43,027 bases of DNA from a filamentous cyanobacterium CCT1 (GCA_003017855.1 PYER01000022.1:1-43027), one strand, 5' to 3'; positions 8,774 through 17,221 are shown, numbered from the stretch's first letter. Notes: generated by a model from the letters alone, not told the origin. A program made the numbers and translations.

Positions 8774-8791
8774 ATGAAACAATTATGAAAA
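8774..8791 (+). promoter_or_regulatory. Direct-repeat operator E (ATGAAAC ... ATGAAAA)
   Basis: A second copy 46 bp from operator D, ending three bases before the oxidase ATG. If used it would overlap the ribosome binding region, so it might repress rather than activate; it may also be chance in AT-rich DNA. Confidence 0.42.
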
Positions 8792-8794
8792 GTA

Positions 8795-9862
8795 ATGGAT
8801 TGGCATGTACAACGGCGATCGCTCCTTGGAGCCGGGCTTCTGGGGGCTGGCACCTGGCTGAGTAGCCGGTTTAACCAACCGGCGTTGGCTCAGGAGCGTG
8901 CCCCGACTGCTCCGGATCTTCATCACCAGGGCATGACTACGCTAGGCGAGGTTGATCACCTTAGAAATGGCTTTGACCCTCACGTACTGCTGAGCCAGTG
9001 GAATGGAGGACGTGTCTCAATGCTGCCTACTGGGCAGCGCCTGCGAGAGTACGATATCGCCGCCGTTGAGCGAGAGATTGAGGTGGCTCCGGGGGTGTTT
9101 TACCCCGCCTGGACGTACAACGGCCAGGTGCCGGGGCCAACCATTCGGGTCACGGAGGGCGATCGCATTCGCATTCGCTTTACCAATCAGGGTACGCACC
9201 CACACACCCTGCACTTTCACGGTATTCATGGAGCCAGGCAGGATGGCATTCCAGGGGTGATGGAAGCTGCGCCGGGGCAAACGGTGACCTACGAGTTTGA
9301 TGCAAAACCCTTTGGCTGCCACCTCTACCACTGTCATTCTGTGCCGTTTAAGCGCCATCTCCACAAAGGGCTCTACGGAGCGTTCATTGTTGATCCTGAC
9401 CCACAGCGGCACCCTGACCAAGTAGATGTTGCCCGATCGCGCCTGCTGGGTTCTTCAGAAAACCAGCGCTGGCAGGAGTTGTTGATGGTGATGAATGCTT
9501 TTGATACCAACTTTGACGAGGAGAACGAAGTCTACGCGGTTAACTCCATTTCCCATGCCTACATGAAGCAGCCGATTCGCATTGAGCGCGATCGCCCAGT
9601 GCGTGTCTATTTGATTAACGTAACCGAGTTTGACCCGATCAACTCCTTTCACCTGCACGCCAATTTCTTCAATTACTACGACCATGGGACGACGCTGACG
9701 CCGACTTCCCGTACTGTCGATACGGTGATGCTCTGCCAGGGGCAGCGGGGCATCATCGAATGCTCCTTTGCTGACTTTGAGCCAGGGCTCTATATGTTCC
9801 ACGCCCATCAGGCTGAATTTGCCGAACTGGGCTGGATGAGTGCTTTTGAGGTGGTGGCATGA
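8795..9862 (+). CDS. Tat-exported two-domain multicopper oxidase
   Basis: Periplasmic cupredoxin-fold oxidase, 355 residues. The N-terminus MDWHVQRRSLLGAG...ALAQ is a twin-arginine signal, as expected for an enzyme exported folded with copper. Domain 1 (about 90-205) has HPHTLHFHGIHG and the YHCHSVPFKRHLHKGLYG motif giving the Cys and His of a type 1 copper site; the position of the usual axial Met is Leu. Domain 2 (about 225-352) has SFHLHANFF and MFHAHQAEF. The layout resembles two-domain nitrite-reductase-like oxidases. In this setting it may oxidise Cu(I) or metal complexes; that is inference. The stop overlaps the start of the ZIP gene (ATGA). Confidence 0.88.
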   Translation: MDWHVQRRSLLGAGLLGAGTWLSSRFNQPALAQERAPTAPDLHHQGMTTLGEVDHLRNGFDPHVLLSQWNGGRVSMLPTGQRLREYDIAAVEREIEVAPGVFYPAWTYNGQVPGPTIRVTEGDRIRIRFTNQGTHPHTLHFHGIHGARQDGIPGVMEAAPGQTVTYEFDAKPFGCHLYHCHSVPFKRHLHKGLYGAFIVDPDPQRHPDQVDVARSRLLGSSENQRWQELLMVMNAFDTNFDEENEVYAVNSISHAYMKQPIRIERDRPVRVYLINVTEFDPINSFHLHANFFNYYDHGTTLTPTSRTVDTVMLCQGQRGIIECSFADFEPGLYMFHAHQAEFAELGWMSAFEVVA

Positions 9863-11016
9863 AGGCTTTGCCCTGGCGCTGGGTGTTGCCGCCCCTCCTG
9901 TTGGCCGGGCTGGCTGCCCTGCTGCTGACCCTGAGCCCGGCTCGGTTGCTCAACTTAAATGCACCGCCGCTGGAGTCCCTGATTGTGGAGCGTACCGTGC
10001 TAAATGATCAGGGCATCACCCTCAAGGTGCGGGCAGAGGGTTCAGCTCCCATGACCATTGCCCAGGTTCAGGTGGATGGTGCCTATTGGGCGTTTACCCA
10101 GCAACCCCCTGACCCCATCCGACGGCTGGCGACGGCGACGGTTCAAATTCCATACCCCTGGGTAGAGGGCGAAGCGCATCACGTTCAGTTCTTGACCAAC
10201 ACGGGTGTTGTCGTTGCCCACCCCATTGACGTTGCTCTACCTACACCCGCTCTGTCTCTGGCAACGCTGCTGGGCTACGGCTGGCTGGGGCTCTATGTGG
10301 GGCTGGTGCCGGTGGGGTTAGGCATGTTGTGCTACCCCTATTTAAAGGTGCTGGGCCAGCGGGGACTGACCTTTGTTTTAACGCTGACCTTAGGCATGCT
10401 GGCCTTTTTGCTGGTAGACACCTTGCAGGAAGGGTTGGAGCTAGCTGGAAAGGCAGCAGCTGCGTTTCAAGGCCAGGCCTTGGTCTGGTTTGCAGCTACA
10501 GTGGCGTGTCTGGCCCTATTTGCCGTGGGCCGACGCCAGGGCAAACCGCCCGAAGGCACTGCGCTCTCTACCTATATGGCTTTGGGTATTGGCCTGCACA
10601 ATCTGGGCGAAGGGCTGGCGATCGGCACCGCCTTTGCCCTGGGGGAAATTGCCTTGGGCTCATTTCTGGTGATTGGCTTTACCCTTCACAACTTGACCGA
10701 AGGGCTGGGCATTGTCGCACCGCTGCTGCGTAAGCAAAAACTGCGCTGGCAAACCTGTGTGGCGCTGGCCGCCCTGGCTGGACTCCCCGCAGTGATAGGG
10801 CTATGGGTGGGGGCTTTCGCTTTTTCTCCCCACTGGGCGGCCTTATTCTTGGGCATTGGTGCAGGGGCAATTTTGCAGGTGATTATAGAACTCGGCACCT
10901 ACCTACAGCGGCAACTGCACCTGTCAAGGCTCTCCGGCTTGGCGGGGCTGAGTTTAGCTGGCTTTACGACCGGGCTACTCGTGATGTACAGCACAGCGCT
11001 GCTGGTGAAATTTTAG
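9859..11016 (+). CDS. ZIP-family metal transporter with an N-terminal periplasmic domain
   Basis: Integral membrane transporter (385 residues), coupled to the oxidase by a four-base overlap. Residues about 9-28 form a first membrane segment, 35-130 a beta-rich extracytoplasmic domain (VERTVLNDQGITLKVRAEG onward), and 135-385 an eight-helix ZIP core. The signature helices are LGIGLHNLGEGLAIG and IGFTLHNLTEGLGIV, each with the HNxxEG metal-binding motif. ZIP proteins move divalent ions such as zinc or iron into the cytoplasm. Coupling to a secreted oxidase, with a large outer domain, suggests that oxidation and transport act on the same metal, but the ion is unknown. Confidence 0.85.
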   Translation: MKALPWRWVLPPLLLAGLAALLLTLSPARLLNLNAPPLESLIVERTVLNDQGITLKVRAEGSAPMTIAQVQVDGAYWAFTQQPPDPIRRLATATVQIPYPWVEGEAHHVQFLTNTGVVVAHPIDVALPTPALSLATLLGYGWLGLYVGLVPVGLGMLCYPYLKVLGQRGLTFVLTLTLGMLAFLLVDTLQEGLELAGKAAAAFQGQALVWFAATVACLALFAVGRRQGKPPEGTALSTYMALGIGLHNLGEGLAIGTAFALGEIALGSFLVIGFTLHNLTEGLGIVAPLLRKQKLRWQTCVALAALAGLPAVIGLWVGAFAFSPHWAALFLGIGAGAILQVIIELGTYLQRQLHLSRLSGLAGLSLAGFTTGLLVMYSTALLVKF

Positions 11017-11133
11017 CCAGACAACCTAGCCATCACCTGGTTTGAGCGCTATGAGCGTATTAGACCTGATGTGGGCTAGGTTGCGTCTAGAGGGGTGAGT
11101 CCGTTCTCTTAAACAGATTTGTCGCGCCCCAGC

Positions 11134-11274
11134 TTAGTCGCAGTTAGAGGGGGGGCAATCAGGGGTGGGGAACAGGCAGGGGGCGGCAGCGGCAACGCCA
11201 GCCACGGCAGTGGTCAGAACAAGGGCAGAAACAGCTGCCAAGGAGAGCTTCTTGATCTGAAAAGCTTTGAGCAT
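11134..11274 (-). CDS. 46-residue secreted Cys-containing peptide
   Basis: Starts at ATG 11274 (GAGGT nine bases upstream) and stops at 11134. It has a clear signal peptide (MLKAFQIKKLSLAAVSALVL, cleavage after about AVAGVAAA) and a mature tail of about 16 residues, APCLFPTPDCPPSNCD, with three Cys. It is driven by the MerR-type promoter at 11336-11366 and divergent from the MerR gene. A periplasmic metal-chelating peptide is the natural reading; no family is recognised. Confidence 0.68.
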   Translation of the reverse strand: MLKAFQIKKLSLAAVSALVLTTAVAGVAAAAPCLFPTPDCPPSNCD

Positions 11275-11335
11275 TGGAAGTGACCTCTTTGATAAGGATG
11301 GTGAACCAAACAGCCTCTAGACGAGACTTTCCATA

Positions 11336-11366
11336 AGGTAAACCCTGAGGTTGGCTTGAGAGTCAC
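11336..11366 (-). promoter_or_regulatory. MerR-type promoter of the 46-residue peptide
   Basis: Leftward -35 GTGACT (11361-11366) and -10 TTACCT (11336-11341) are separated by 19 bp. The spacer lies in an imperfect dyad (ACCCTGAG ... TTGAGAGT, 11342-11363). It is located between the peptide gene and the divergent MerR gene, where MerR regulators usually act. Confidence 0.7.
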
Positions 11367-11454
11367 CCCCCCAAATTTGCACTAAGCTAGCTCTAGCGAC
11401 GATGGTTGCGCATCCCCAATCGGTCTTTTTTTAGAAGGATGGCCTACTCAGACA

Positions 11455-11895
11455 ATGAAGAAACTCCTCAAAATAGGCGAGCTGGCCAAACAGGCCCACG
11501 TGACGGTAGCCACCATCCGCTACTACGAGTCGCTGCACCTACTAGAGCCGATGAGCAAGGCTGAGAATGGCTATCGCTATTATGATGACGAAGCCGTTAC
11601 TCGTCTGCTATTCATTAAGCAGGCCCAGACATTACAGTTTTCCCTGGCCGAAATTCAGCAGGTGTTTGATGTGCGCAAGCAAGGGGAGCCGGTCTGCACC
11701 CTGGTTAAAACGCTAATCGACTGCAAAATTGCAGCCCTGGAGCAGGAAATTCAGCAGGCTACTGCCCGTAAAACCATGCTAGAAACCTACCGCACGAGTT
11801 GGGCCGCCCGCCCCCTAGATAATCCATCCGACGTTAAGGTTTGCAGTCTTATTGAAGAAGTAAGACTAACCCTGAATCGTTTAGAGGCTATTTGA
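11455..11895 (+). CDS. MerR-family metal-responsive regulator
   Basis: Dimeric transcription factor, 146 residues. The N-terminal winged helix IGELAKQAHVTVATIRYYESLHLL (7-30) and ENGYRYYDDEAVTRLLFIKQAQTLQFSL (37-64) are classic MerR. The dimer helix spans about 80-115. Cys81 sits where MerR and ZntR place the first metal ligand; Cys90 and Cys130 are the other candidates, while the usual Cys pair near 114-117 is missing, so the metal site is not a standard CueR or ZntR loop. Likely targets are the two 19-bp-spacer promoters at 8172 and 11336. Metal specificity is unclear. Confidence 0.88.
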   Translation: MKKLLKIGELAKQAHVTVATIRYYESLHLLEPMSKAENGYRYYDDEAVTRLLFIKQAQTLQFSLAEIQQVFDVRKQGEPVCTLVKTLIDCKIAALEQEIQQATARKTMLETYRTSWAARPLDNPSDVKVCSLIEEVRLTLNRLEAI

Positions 11896-11941
11896 AAAAC
11901 TGTCAAAATAGGTCTGATTTATTCTGAATGCGGCTAACACC

Positions 11942-12406
11942 ATGAACCGCCATAGTCCCTTGAATTGGCTAAATTTGCCTGAGTTCAACATAGTTATATT
12001 TTCGTTTTTGCTGTCTTTCTTTTGGGAAATTCAGCAAATGTGGTTTTACCAAATTCCGGCTGGATACTCCCACTTCGATATAGTCAGAAATTGCACCCTC
12101 GCTACAGTCGGAGATGTCGTAATTATATTGATTGCATTTTGGGCCGTTGCAGCTCTATCGAAGTCTCGTCAATGGTTACGTTACCCAAACCGTAGCCGAA
12201 TGGGTGTTTTTATCCTTGTAGGAGTGGTAATCACCGTTGTTATCGAAGCCTTGGCTACTGGCCCCCTCAATCGGTGGACTTATGCCGAGTCCATGCCAAC
12301 AATTCCGATTTTAGGCACTGGGTTAGTGCCATTGTCAATGTGGTTTCTAGTGCCTCCGCTCACCATTTGGTTTACCAGGCGTCAAATTCAGCCTGTAAGG
12401 TCATAA
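11942..12406 (+). CDS. Unknown four-helix membrane protein
   Basis: 154 residues with about four transmembrane segments (NIVIFSFLLSFFWEI, VGDVVIILIAFWAVAAL, GVFILVGVVITVVIEALA, VPLSMWFLVPPLTIWF). Polar and aromatic residues near the membrane (W28, E29, H44, D46, E103) could matter, but no family motif is recognised. It starts 46 bp after the MerR gene on the same strand and may be co-transcribed with it. More AT-rich than its neighbours. Confidence 0.65.
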   Translation: MNRHSPLNWLNLPEFNIVIFSFLLSFFWEIQQMWFYQIPAGYSHFDIVRNCTLATVGDVVIILIAFWAVAALSKSRQWLRYPNRSRMGVFILVGVVITVVIEALATGPLNRWTYAESMPTIPILGTGLVPLSMWFLVPPLTIWFTRRQIQPVRS

Positions 12407-12707
12407 CATTCAGATCCAATCGTTCGAGATTTGACCAGAGTGAAGGATAACTAATACTGTCCCAGATTCATAGTGAAATACATAGTTGCTAACCTTTCTG
12501 GAAGAGAATCGCTGAGAATATTACAAGGCTCATGATAATGAGGTATACAGGTTTCTTTGCTATGGTGAATCTTACGCGTTATGGTGAGACTCCTGTACAT
12601 GAGATAGTTTGGTCTGAGTGTTGCGATGACCCCACGGGAGAAATGCAGGAGTCACTGCGGCATAATCACTAATCGACCGCAAAATTGCAACCACAGATAC
12701 CCTAACC
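12407..12707. other. 301-bp intergenic region with a short relic of a merR-like gene
   Basis: No gene is visible. At 12669-12692 the sequence repeats, with about two changes, a 24-base stretch of the MerR coding region (11713-11736, around TAATCGACTGCAAAATTGCA). It looks like the leftover of a second merR-like copy before the permease gene. Confidence 0.4.
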
Positions 12708-13658
12708 ATGACCTGGTTTGAGCGATCGCAGCCCCTGCTAATTCTGCTTTCGGTGCTACTGGGGCTAGGTTTGGCGCAGATTGACGATGTTGCTGCCCTG
12801 GCAGACCATCTCATCACACCGCTGTTGATGGGGATGCTGTACGCGGCGTTTCTACCGATTCCGCTGCGGCACCTGGGTAGAGCCTTTGGCAACTACCGCG
12901 TGACTGTTGCCAGCTTAGTGATGAACTTTGTCTGGACACCCCTGCTGGCCTGGGCGTTGGGGGCGCTGTTTCTGCGTGATGCGCCCGATTTGCGGGTGGG
13001 CTTGCTGATGCTGATGGTGACCCCCTGTACCGATTGGTATCTGGTGTTTACCGGCATCGCTAAGGGCAATGTGAGCCTAGCAACGGCTTTGCTACCGCTA
13101 AATTTTGTCTTGCAGATGGTGTTGTTGCCTGTCTATCTGGCCGTTTTTGCCCAGTCGCTGGTCACGCTTGATCTTTGGGTGTTGGGAGGCAAAATAGTCA
13201 CTGTTTTATTCATTCCACTGGCCTTAGCGGTGTTGTCTCGCTACAGCATTAATTGGCTTAAGGGGCCAACCTGGCTACATGAAAAGCTGCCGCAGGTGGC
13301 GATGATTCAACTCCTCTGTTTGAATCTGGCCATTGTGGCCATTTTTGCGGCTAAGAGTGAGGCGTTACTGCAACGTCTGGAATTGTTGCTGCTACCCATT
13401 GGTTCGTTTTTTGTGATTAATTTTGTGCTGGCTCAGTGGCTGGGGCAGCGGTTGCGACTGGCGTATCCAGAGGTAGTCTGCCTGACTTGCACGACCCTGG
13501 CGCGGAACTCTCCGGTAGCGCTGGCGGTGGCAGCAGCGGCCTTTGGCGATCGCCCCCTGATTGCCCTCACCCTGGTAATTGGCCCTCTGCTAGAGCTGCC
13601 GATTCTCGCTCTGGTAGCTCAGATCCTCTTAAGACTCAGTTACCGAACTTCGCCGTAA
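12708..13658 (+). CDS. ACR3/SBF-family permease, probable arsenite or metal(loid) exporter
   Basis: Integral membrane protein of 316 residues with about ten hydrophobic segments, the size and pattern of the ACR3 branch of the bile acid/arsenite superfamily. The central motif LMVTPCTDWYLVFTGIAKGN carries the conserved Cys of ACR3 proteins, and TTLARNSPVALAVAAAAFGD is the second discontinuous helix. ACR3 proteins export arsenite; close relatives are annotated only as SBF-like transporters, so the substrate is a family-level guess. No arsC gene is nearby. Confidence 0.75.
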   Translation: MTWFERSQPLLILLSVLLGLGLAQIDDVAALADHLITPLLMGMLYAAFLPIPLRHLGRAFGNYRVTVASLVMNFVWTPLLAWALGALFLRDAPDLRVGLLMLMVTPCTDWYLVFTGIAKGNVSLATALLPLNFVLQMVLLPVYLAVFAQSLVTLDLWVLGGKIVTVLFIPLALAVLSRYSINWLKGPTWLHEKLPQVAMIQLLCLNLAIVAIFAAKSEALLQRLELLLLPIGSFFVINFVLAQWLGQRLRLAYPEVVCLTCTTLARNSPVALAVAAAAFGDRPLIALTLVIGPLLELPILALVAQILLRLSYRTSP

Positions 13659-13858
13659 TCATTCGAGAAATCAGCAATGAGCGCTGATGCTTTGACAGCG
13701 TATTCCGCAATGAATCAGCGAAAGAGGCCTGAAGAGCCAACCTTCCGCGTGATGGATGTCTCCTGGCAGGATGTCGGTGAAAATTAATTTTTCCGAAAGG
13801 GCCTGAAAGTAGACTTAGCTTTCAACCCGCCGCAGATTTTCCTTGGAACCAGGACGTA

Positions 13859-14593
13859 ATGAATAGTCAGCTTATCAGGGTAATTGGCTTGGCGATTCTG
13901 CCAGCACTGGGAAACTTTAGTGGTGGGGTGCTAGCCGAATGGCTACGTCCCTCTAAAAGAACGTTGAACCATGCCCTTCATGCCGCTGCCGGGATAATCA
14001 TCGCGGTGATTGCTGTAGAGGTAATGCCAGAGGCTTTGCAAGGGGCCTCTGCCTGGTTGCTGGCCCTGGCGTTTTTACTGGGCGGGTTCGCCTATCTGAC
14101 AGTCAAAAGCCGAATTGAGCGGTGGCAGCACAAACAACCTAAAGGAGCTGGTACCGGTGCCTGGATGGTCTATGTAGCCGTAGCCACTGACTTGGTGGGA
14201 GATGGCCTGCTAGTTGGCAGCGGATCTGCGGTATCCAGCAGTTTGGCGCTGGTCCTGGCCCTAGGGCAGGTGCTGGCTGATATCCCCGAAGGATTTGCGG
14301 TCAACGCCAGTTTTCGCAACAAGGGAGTCGGTCGGGCCAGGCGGATGCTGATATCGGCCTCCTTTGTCATTCCAGTAGTAGGCACTGCTCTAATTGCCTA
14401 TTTCGCCCTGCGGGAACGCTCGGAGGCGTTGAAAATGGCCGCATTAGTCTTTGTGGCAGGGCTTTATAACCTGGCGGCAGTCGAGGATATGCTGGAGGAG
14501 GCACATGAGTCTAACGAAGACACCCAGTGGTCGGCGATTAGTTTTCTGGCGGGGTTTGCCCTCTTTTTGTTGATATCAGGAGGAGTGAATTAG
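13859..14593 (+). CDS. ZIP-family (ZupT-like) metal transporter
   Basis: Second ZIP protein of the window, 244 residues, no extra domain. About seven to eight membrane segments; the metal-binding helices contain HAAAGIIIAVIAVEVMPEAL and GQVLADIPEGFAVNASF, with the conserved Glu/His-type ligands partly replaced (D-I-P-E-G in place of H-N-x-x-E-G). The stretch DLVGDGLLVGSG is the preceding half-signature. AGGA lies six bases before the ATG. It stands alone on the + strand, tail to tail with the amidase gene. Ion specificity unknown. Confidence 0.82.
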   Translation: MNSQLIRVIGLAILPALGNFSGGVLAEWLRPSKRTLNHALHAAAGIIIAVIAVEVMPEALQGASAWLLALAFLLGGFAYLTVKSRIERWQHKQPKGAGTGAWMVYVAVATDLVGDGLLVGSGSAVSSSLALVLALGQVLADIPEGFAVNASFRNKGVGRARRMLISASFVIPVVGTALIAYFALRERSEALKMAALVFVAGLYNLAAVEDMLEEAHESNEDTQWSAISFLAGFALFLLISGGVN

Positions 14594-14610
14594 CTGAGTT
14601 GAAATCTTTA

Positions 14611-16098
14611 TTAAAGCGATCGCTGGGCGTACTGCAAAATGCCAGCGGCAATGCCCTGGGCCATGCGGCTGCGCCAGGCTGGGTCGTTGAAATTACGGGC
14701 ATCTTGAGCCCCGGTGACAAACCCGGTCTCGACCAAAACCGACGGCATAGAGGTGTTTACAAGAACGTGAAAACGAGCCTGGCGCACCCCGCGATCGGGC
14801 ATGGCCACCAGACTCAAAACAGACTGATGAATCACCTGGGCGAGACGATTCCCTGAACTGTGGTAGTAGGTCTCAAGCCCGTTTACCTCGGGCCTGCTCA
14901 GGCTGATGGAGTTGGCGTGAATGCTAACAAAGAGATCGGCATTGGCCTGCTCGGCAACTTGCACCCGAGGCTCTAGGCCGATTTCTCGATCATCGGAGCG
15001 AGTCAGAATCACCTGCGCACCGCTTTGTTCTAAAATTCTGGCGACTTCGTAGGCGATCGCAGAGGTCACATCTTTTTCTCGCAGGCCACCCACGCCGATC
15101 GCCCCCGGATCGCGACCGCCATGGCCTGGGTCGATTACAATCGTGACGGCCTGCTTGGGAATGCTGCTGCCCGGTGGTGGCACCGCTGGAGTAGCCGGGA
15201 TTGCGGGCTCAGGCTGGGGTGGCACCACCGGAGCTTGAGGCGGTGGCTGTACGGCAATGGGGGGCGAAGCTGCAGTCGGTGCCTGAGCCGGTGCCACGGC
15301 TGGGCTGGCTGGAACGGCGGCGATGGCGACTCCCCGAGGGGGCAAAATTACGATGCCGCTGCCGTTGCTCACCGAAGCCTGCCAGTCAGCGCTGTTGGCG
15401 GGCACCGTCAGGGTAATTTGTAGGGTCGGTACCGCTGCGCTTACTGGCTGAATATCCCAGGCGGTGACCCCGAACCTATTGGCAGGTAGTGTTTCGCCGG
15501 TTAGAGCCGCTGCCACGGTGGCATTTTCGATCTGGAGCACCACCTGAGTATCACTGACTCGCTCTACCGTCAGGTTAGGGCTCACTCCAGACGTGCGAAT
15601 GAAAAAGCCGTCGGGGGTGGTGCGCACCCCTTCGACCTGGGTGGCGGCCCCAGCGACTGGGGTGGCATTGACTCGGCTGGGGGTGGCCTGAGGGGGCGTT
15701 CCACCCTGAGGCGGGGGCAATTGCACCACCCACTGCTGCGGCGTTTCCCCCCGTACCACGACCTGGTCTGGATTTAGGGTGTAGCCAGGGGCTAGCTCAA
15801 TGACCAGCCGGGTAGTTTGGGCATCGAACTGCCCGATGCGAATGGCTTGAACAGCGCCGCCAACGGCCTGGTTAATCGTCCGCTGCTCTAGGGTGGTGTC
15901 GGGCAAATCCACCACAATGCGGGTGGGGTTAAACAAAAGCTGCGCCCTGGGCAGCACGGCGGCATCGGTCGAAAACTCTAGCCGGTTTTGCTGAGGGTCA
16001 AAGCGCCAAGTCCTAAACTGAGCTGCTTCGACTGGAAGCGCCAGCAGTAGCCCACCTACCATGCCGATTAGGCTCACCAGAGGTCGGTATTGTTTCAT
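14611..16098 (-). CDS. N-acetylmuramoyl-L-alanine amidase with AMIN domain (AmiC-like)
   Basis: Periplasmic zinc enzyme that cuts the amide bond between peptidoglycan stem peptide and sugar during septum splitting. Start taken at ATG 16098 (MKQYRPLVSLIGMVGG); an upstream GTG at 16110 is possible. It has a signal peptide to about residue 25, an AMIN domain (about 27-115), a Pro/Ala-rich linker (about 230-310) and an Amidase_3 catalytic domain (about 318-490). Zn ligands are seen in IDPGHGGRDPGAIG, the E of LREKDV and SIHANS, and the catalytic Glu in PSVLVETGFVT. About 495 residues, normal for cyanobacterial AmiC. Confidence 0.92.
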   Translation of the reverse strand: MKQYRPLVSLIGMVGGLLLALPVEAAQFRTWRFDPQQNRLEFSTDAAVLPRAQLLFNPTRIVVDLPDTTLEQRTINQAVGGAVQAIRIGQFDAQTTRLVIELAPGYTLNPDQVVVRGETPQQWVVQLPPPQGGTPPQATPSRVNATPVAGAATQVEGVRTTPDGFFIRTSGVSPNLTVERVSDTQVVLQIENATVAAALTGETLPANRFGVTAWDIQPVSAAVPTLQITLTVPANSADWQASVSNGSGIVILPPRGVAIAAVPASPAVAPAQAPTAASPPIAVQPPPQAPVVPPQPEPAIPATPAVPPPGSSIPKQAVTIVIDPGHGGRDPGAIGVGGLREKDVTSAIAYEVARILEQSGAQVILTRSDDREIGLEPRVQVAEQANADLFVSIHANSISLSRPEVNGLETYYHSSGNRLAQVIHQSVLSLVAMPDRGVRQARFHVLVNTSMPSVLVETGFVTGAQDARNFNDPAWRSRMAQGIAAGILQYAQRSL

Positions 16099-16397
16099 GC
16101 AGCATCTCACAGTGCGCTGGGTCGGCCTTTGATTTTGCCTGATTTTACGGCATCGAGATCGCCTCTTTCATCTTGTTTCAGAGAAAATCTCATCCTCAAA
16201 ACGGTCGCTACACTGGAGGGGGGCCAGGCTCTACCCCAAGCGTGAAGGCTCGCCTCAGAAACGCCACAGGCTCGGTTCAGGGGGTTAGCTCAGCTTGTAA
16301 AGCGTCACAGGGCGCTGGTATTAAGTTGTGCCTGGGGCTTACGGTACAGGCTCACGGTTCAGACCCATAGCTCAGTCGTGCGGTTAGGAGAGAAGCC

Positions 16398-17186
16398 ATG
16401 CAGATCCAGAGAACGTTAGCGATCGCCCTAGGAATGGCCGTTGTGGTAGCTCCTGGAAGTGCAGTGGGGATGCGGCCTGCCCATGCGGTGGAGCAAGCTG
16501 CCGTCAATCTCCTAAATCAGGGCCGCCAGCAGGCGGAGCAGGGGCAGCTAGAGGCGGCGATCGCCACCTACAGCCAGGTGATTCAAGCCGATGCCACCAG
16601 TGCCGAAGCCTATTTCTATCGCGGCATTGCCTACCACGACCTGGGCGATTATCAGCTCGCCATCGCTGACTTTTCGCGAGCGCTTCAGCTTCGCCCCGAC
16701 CATCCAGAAACCCTATACAACCGGGGTGAGGCCCACGCTCACATGACCAATGCCGAGGCGGCGATCGCCGATCTGACCCAGGCCATTGCGCTCGCCCCTG
16801 ACGTTGTCCAGCCCTATCTAGATCGCGGCCTTGTCTTCGCGGCCACTGGCAACTTACCCCAGGCTCTCAGCGACCTAGACTCCGCAATTGCCCTGGACCC
16901 CGACAACGCCGATGCCCACTACAACCGAGGCAAAATTTATACCGAACTGGGCAATGGCGCAGCCGCCCTCTCAGACTTCAACACAGCGCTCCGCCTCAAT
17001 CCTGAGCTGGCTGAAGCCTACGGCAATCGCGGTGTCTTGCAGTACCAGCTCGGCGACCCTCAAGCTGCTATGGTCGATTTGCGCCAGGCGGCGGCGCTAT
17101 TTCAGGCCCAGGGTGATCGCCAAGGCTATCAGCAAACCCTGTACTTCATGCAGCAGGTGCAGCAGGGAAGCGGGCCAACCCCGTGA
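16398..17186 (+). CDS. Secreted TPR-repeat protein
   Basis: 262 residues: signal peptide (MQIQRTLAIALGMAVVVAPG, cleavage near AHA), then about six TPR units from residue 35 on, with the pattern (A)YFYRGIAYHDLGDYQLAIADFSRAL and (A)HYNRGKIYTELGNGAAALSDFNTAL. TPR arrays bind protein partners; none can be named. GGAG lies eight bases before the ATG. It lies 83 bp before the ArsR-type gene, with that gene's operator in between. Confidence 0.85.
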   Translation: MQIQRTLAIALGMAVVVAPGSAVGMRPAHAVEQAAVNLLNQGRQQAEQGQLEAAIATYSQVIQADATSAEAYFYRGIAYHDLGDYQLAIADFSRALQLRPDHPETLYNRGEAHAHMTNAEAAIADLTQAIALAPDVVQPYLDRGLVFAATGNLPQALSDLDSAIALDPDNADAHYNRGKIYTELGNGAAALSDFNTALRLNPELAEAYGNRGVLQYQLGDPQAAMVDLRQAAALFQAQGDRQGYQQTLYFMQQVQQGSGPTP

Positions 17187-17205
17187 GGCCAACGCCCTCA
17201 ATCCT

Positions 17206-17221
17206 CTGAACAGATGTTCAG
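17206..17221. promoter_or_regulatory. ArsR/SmtB-type dyad operator before ziaR
   Basis: Perfect 7-2-7 palindrome CTGAACA-GA-TGTTCAG, the core expected for SmtB/ZiaR repressors (TGAACA...TGTTCA), 49 bp before the repressor start. Suggests autoregulation. Confidence 0.8.

Noticed and set aside
11028-11056. Segment CCTGGTTTGAGCGC similar to the permease gene start (12712)
   Set aside because: Only about 15 matching bases and a quick stop; a gene relic is possible but chance cannot be excluded.
12572-12892. Leftward 106-codon frame
   Set aside because: Overlaps the clear permease start on the other strand and has no family-like content.
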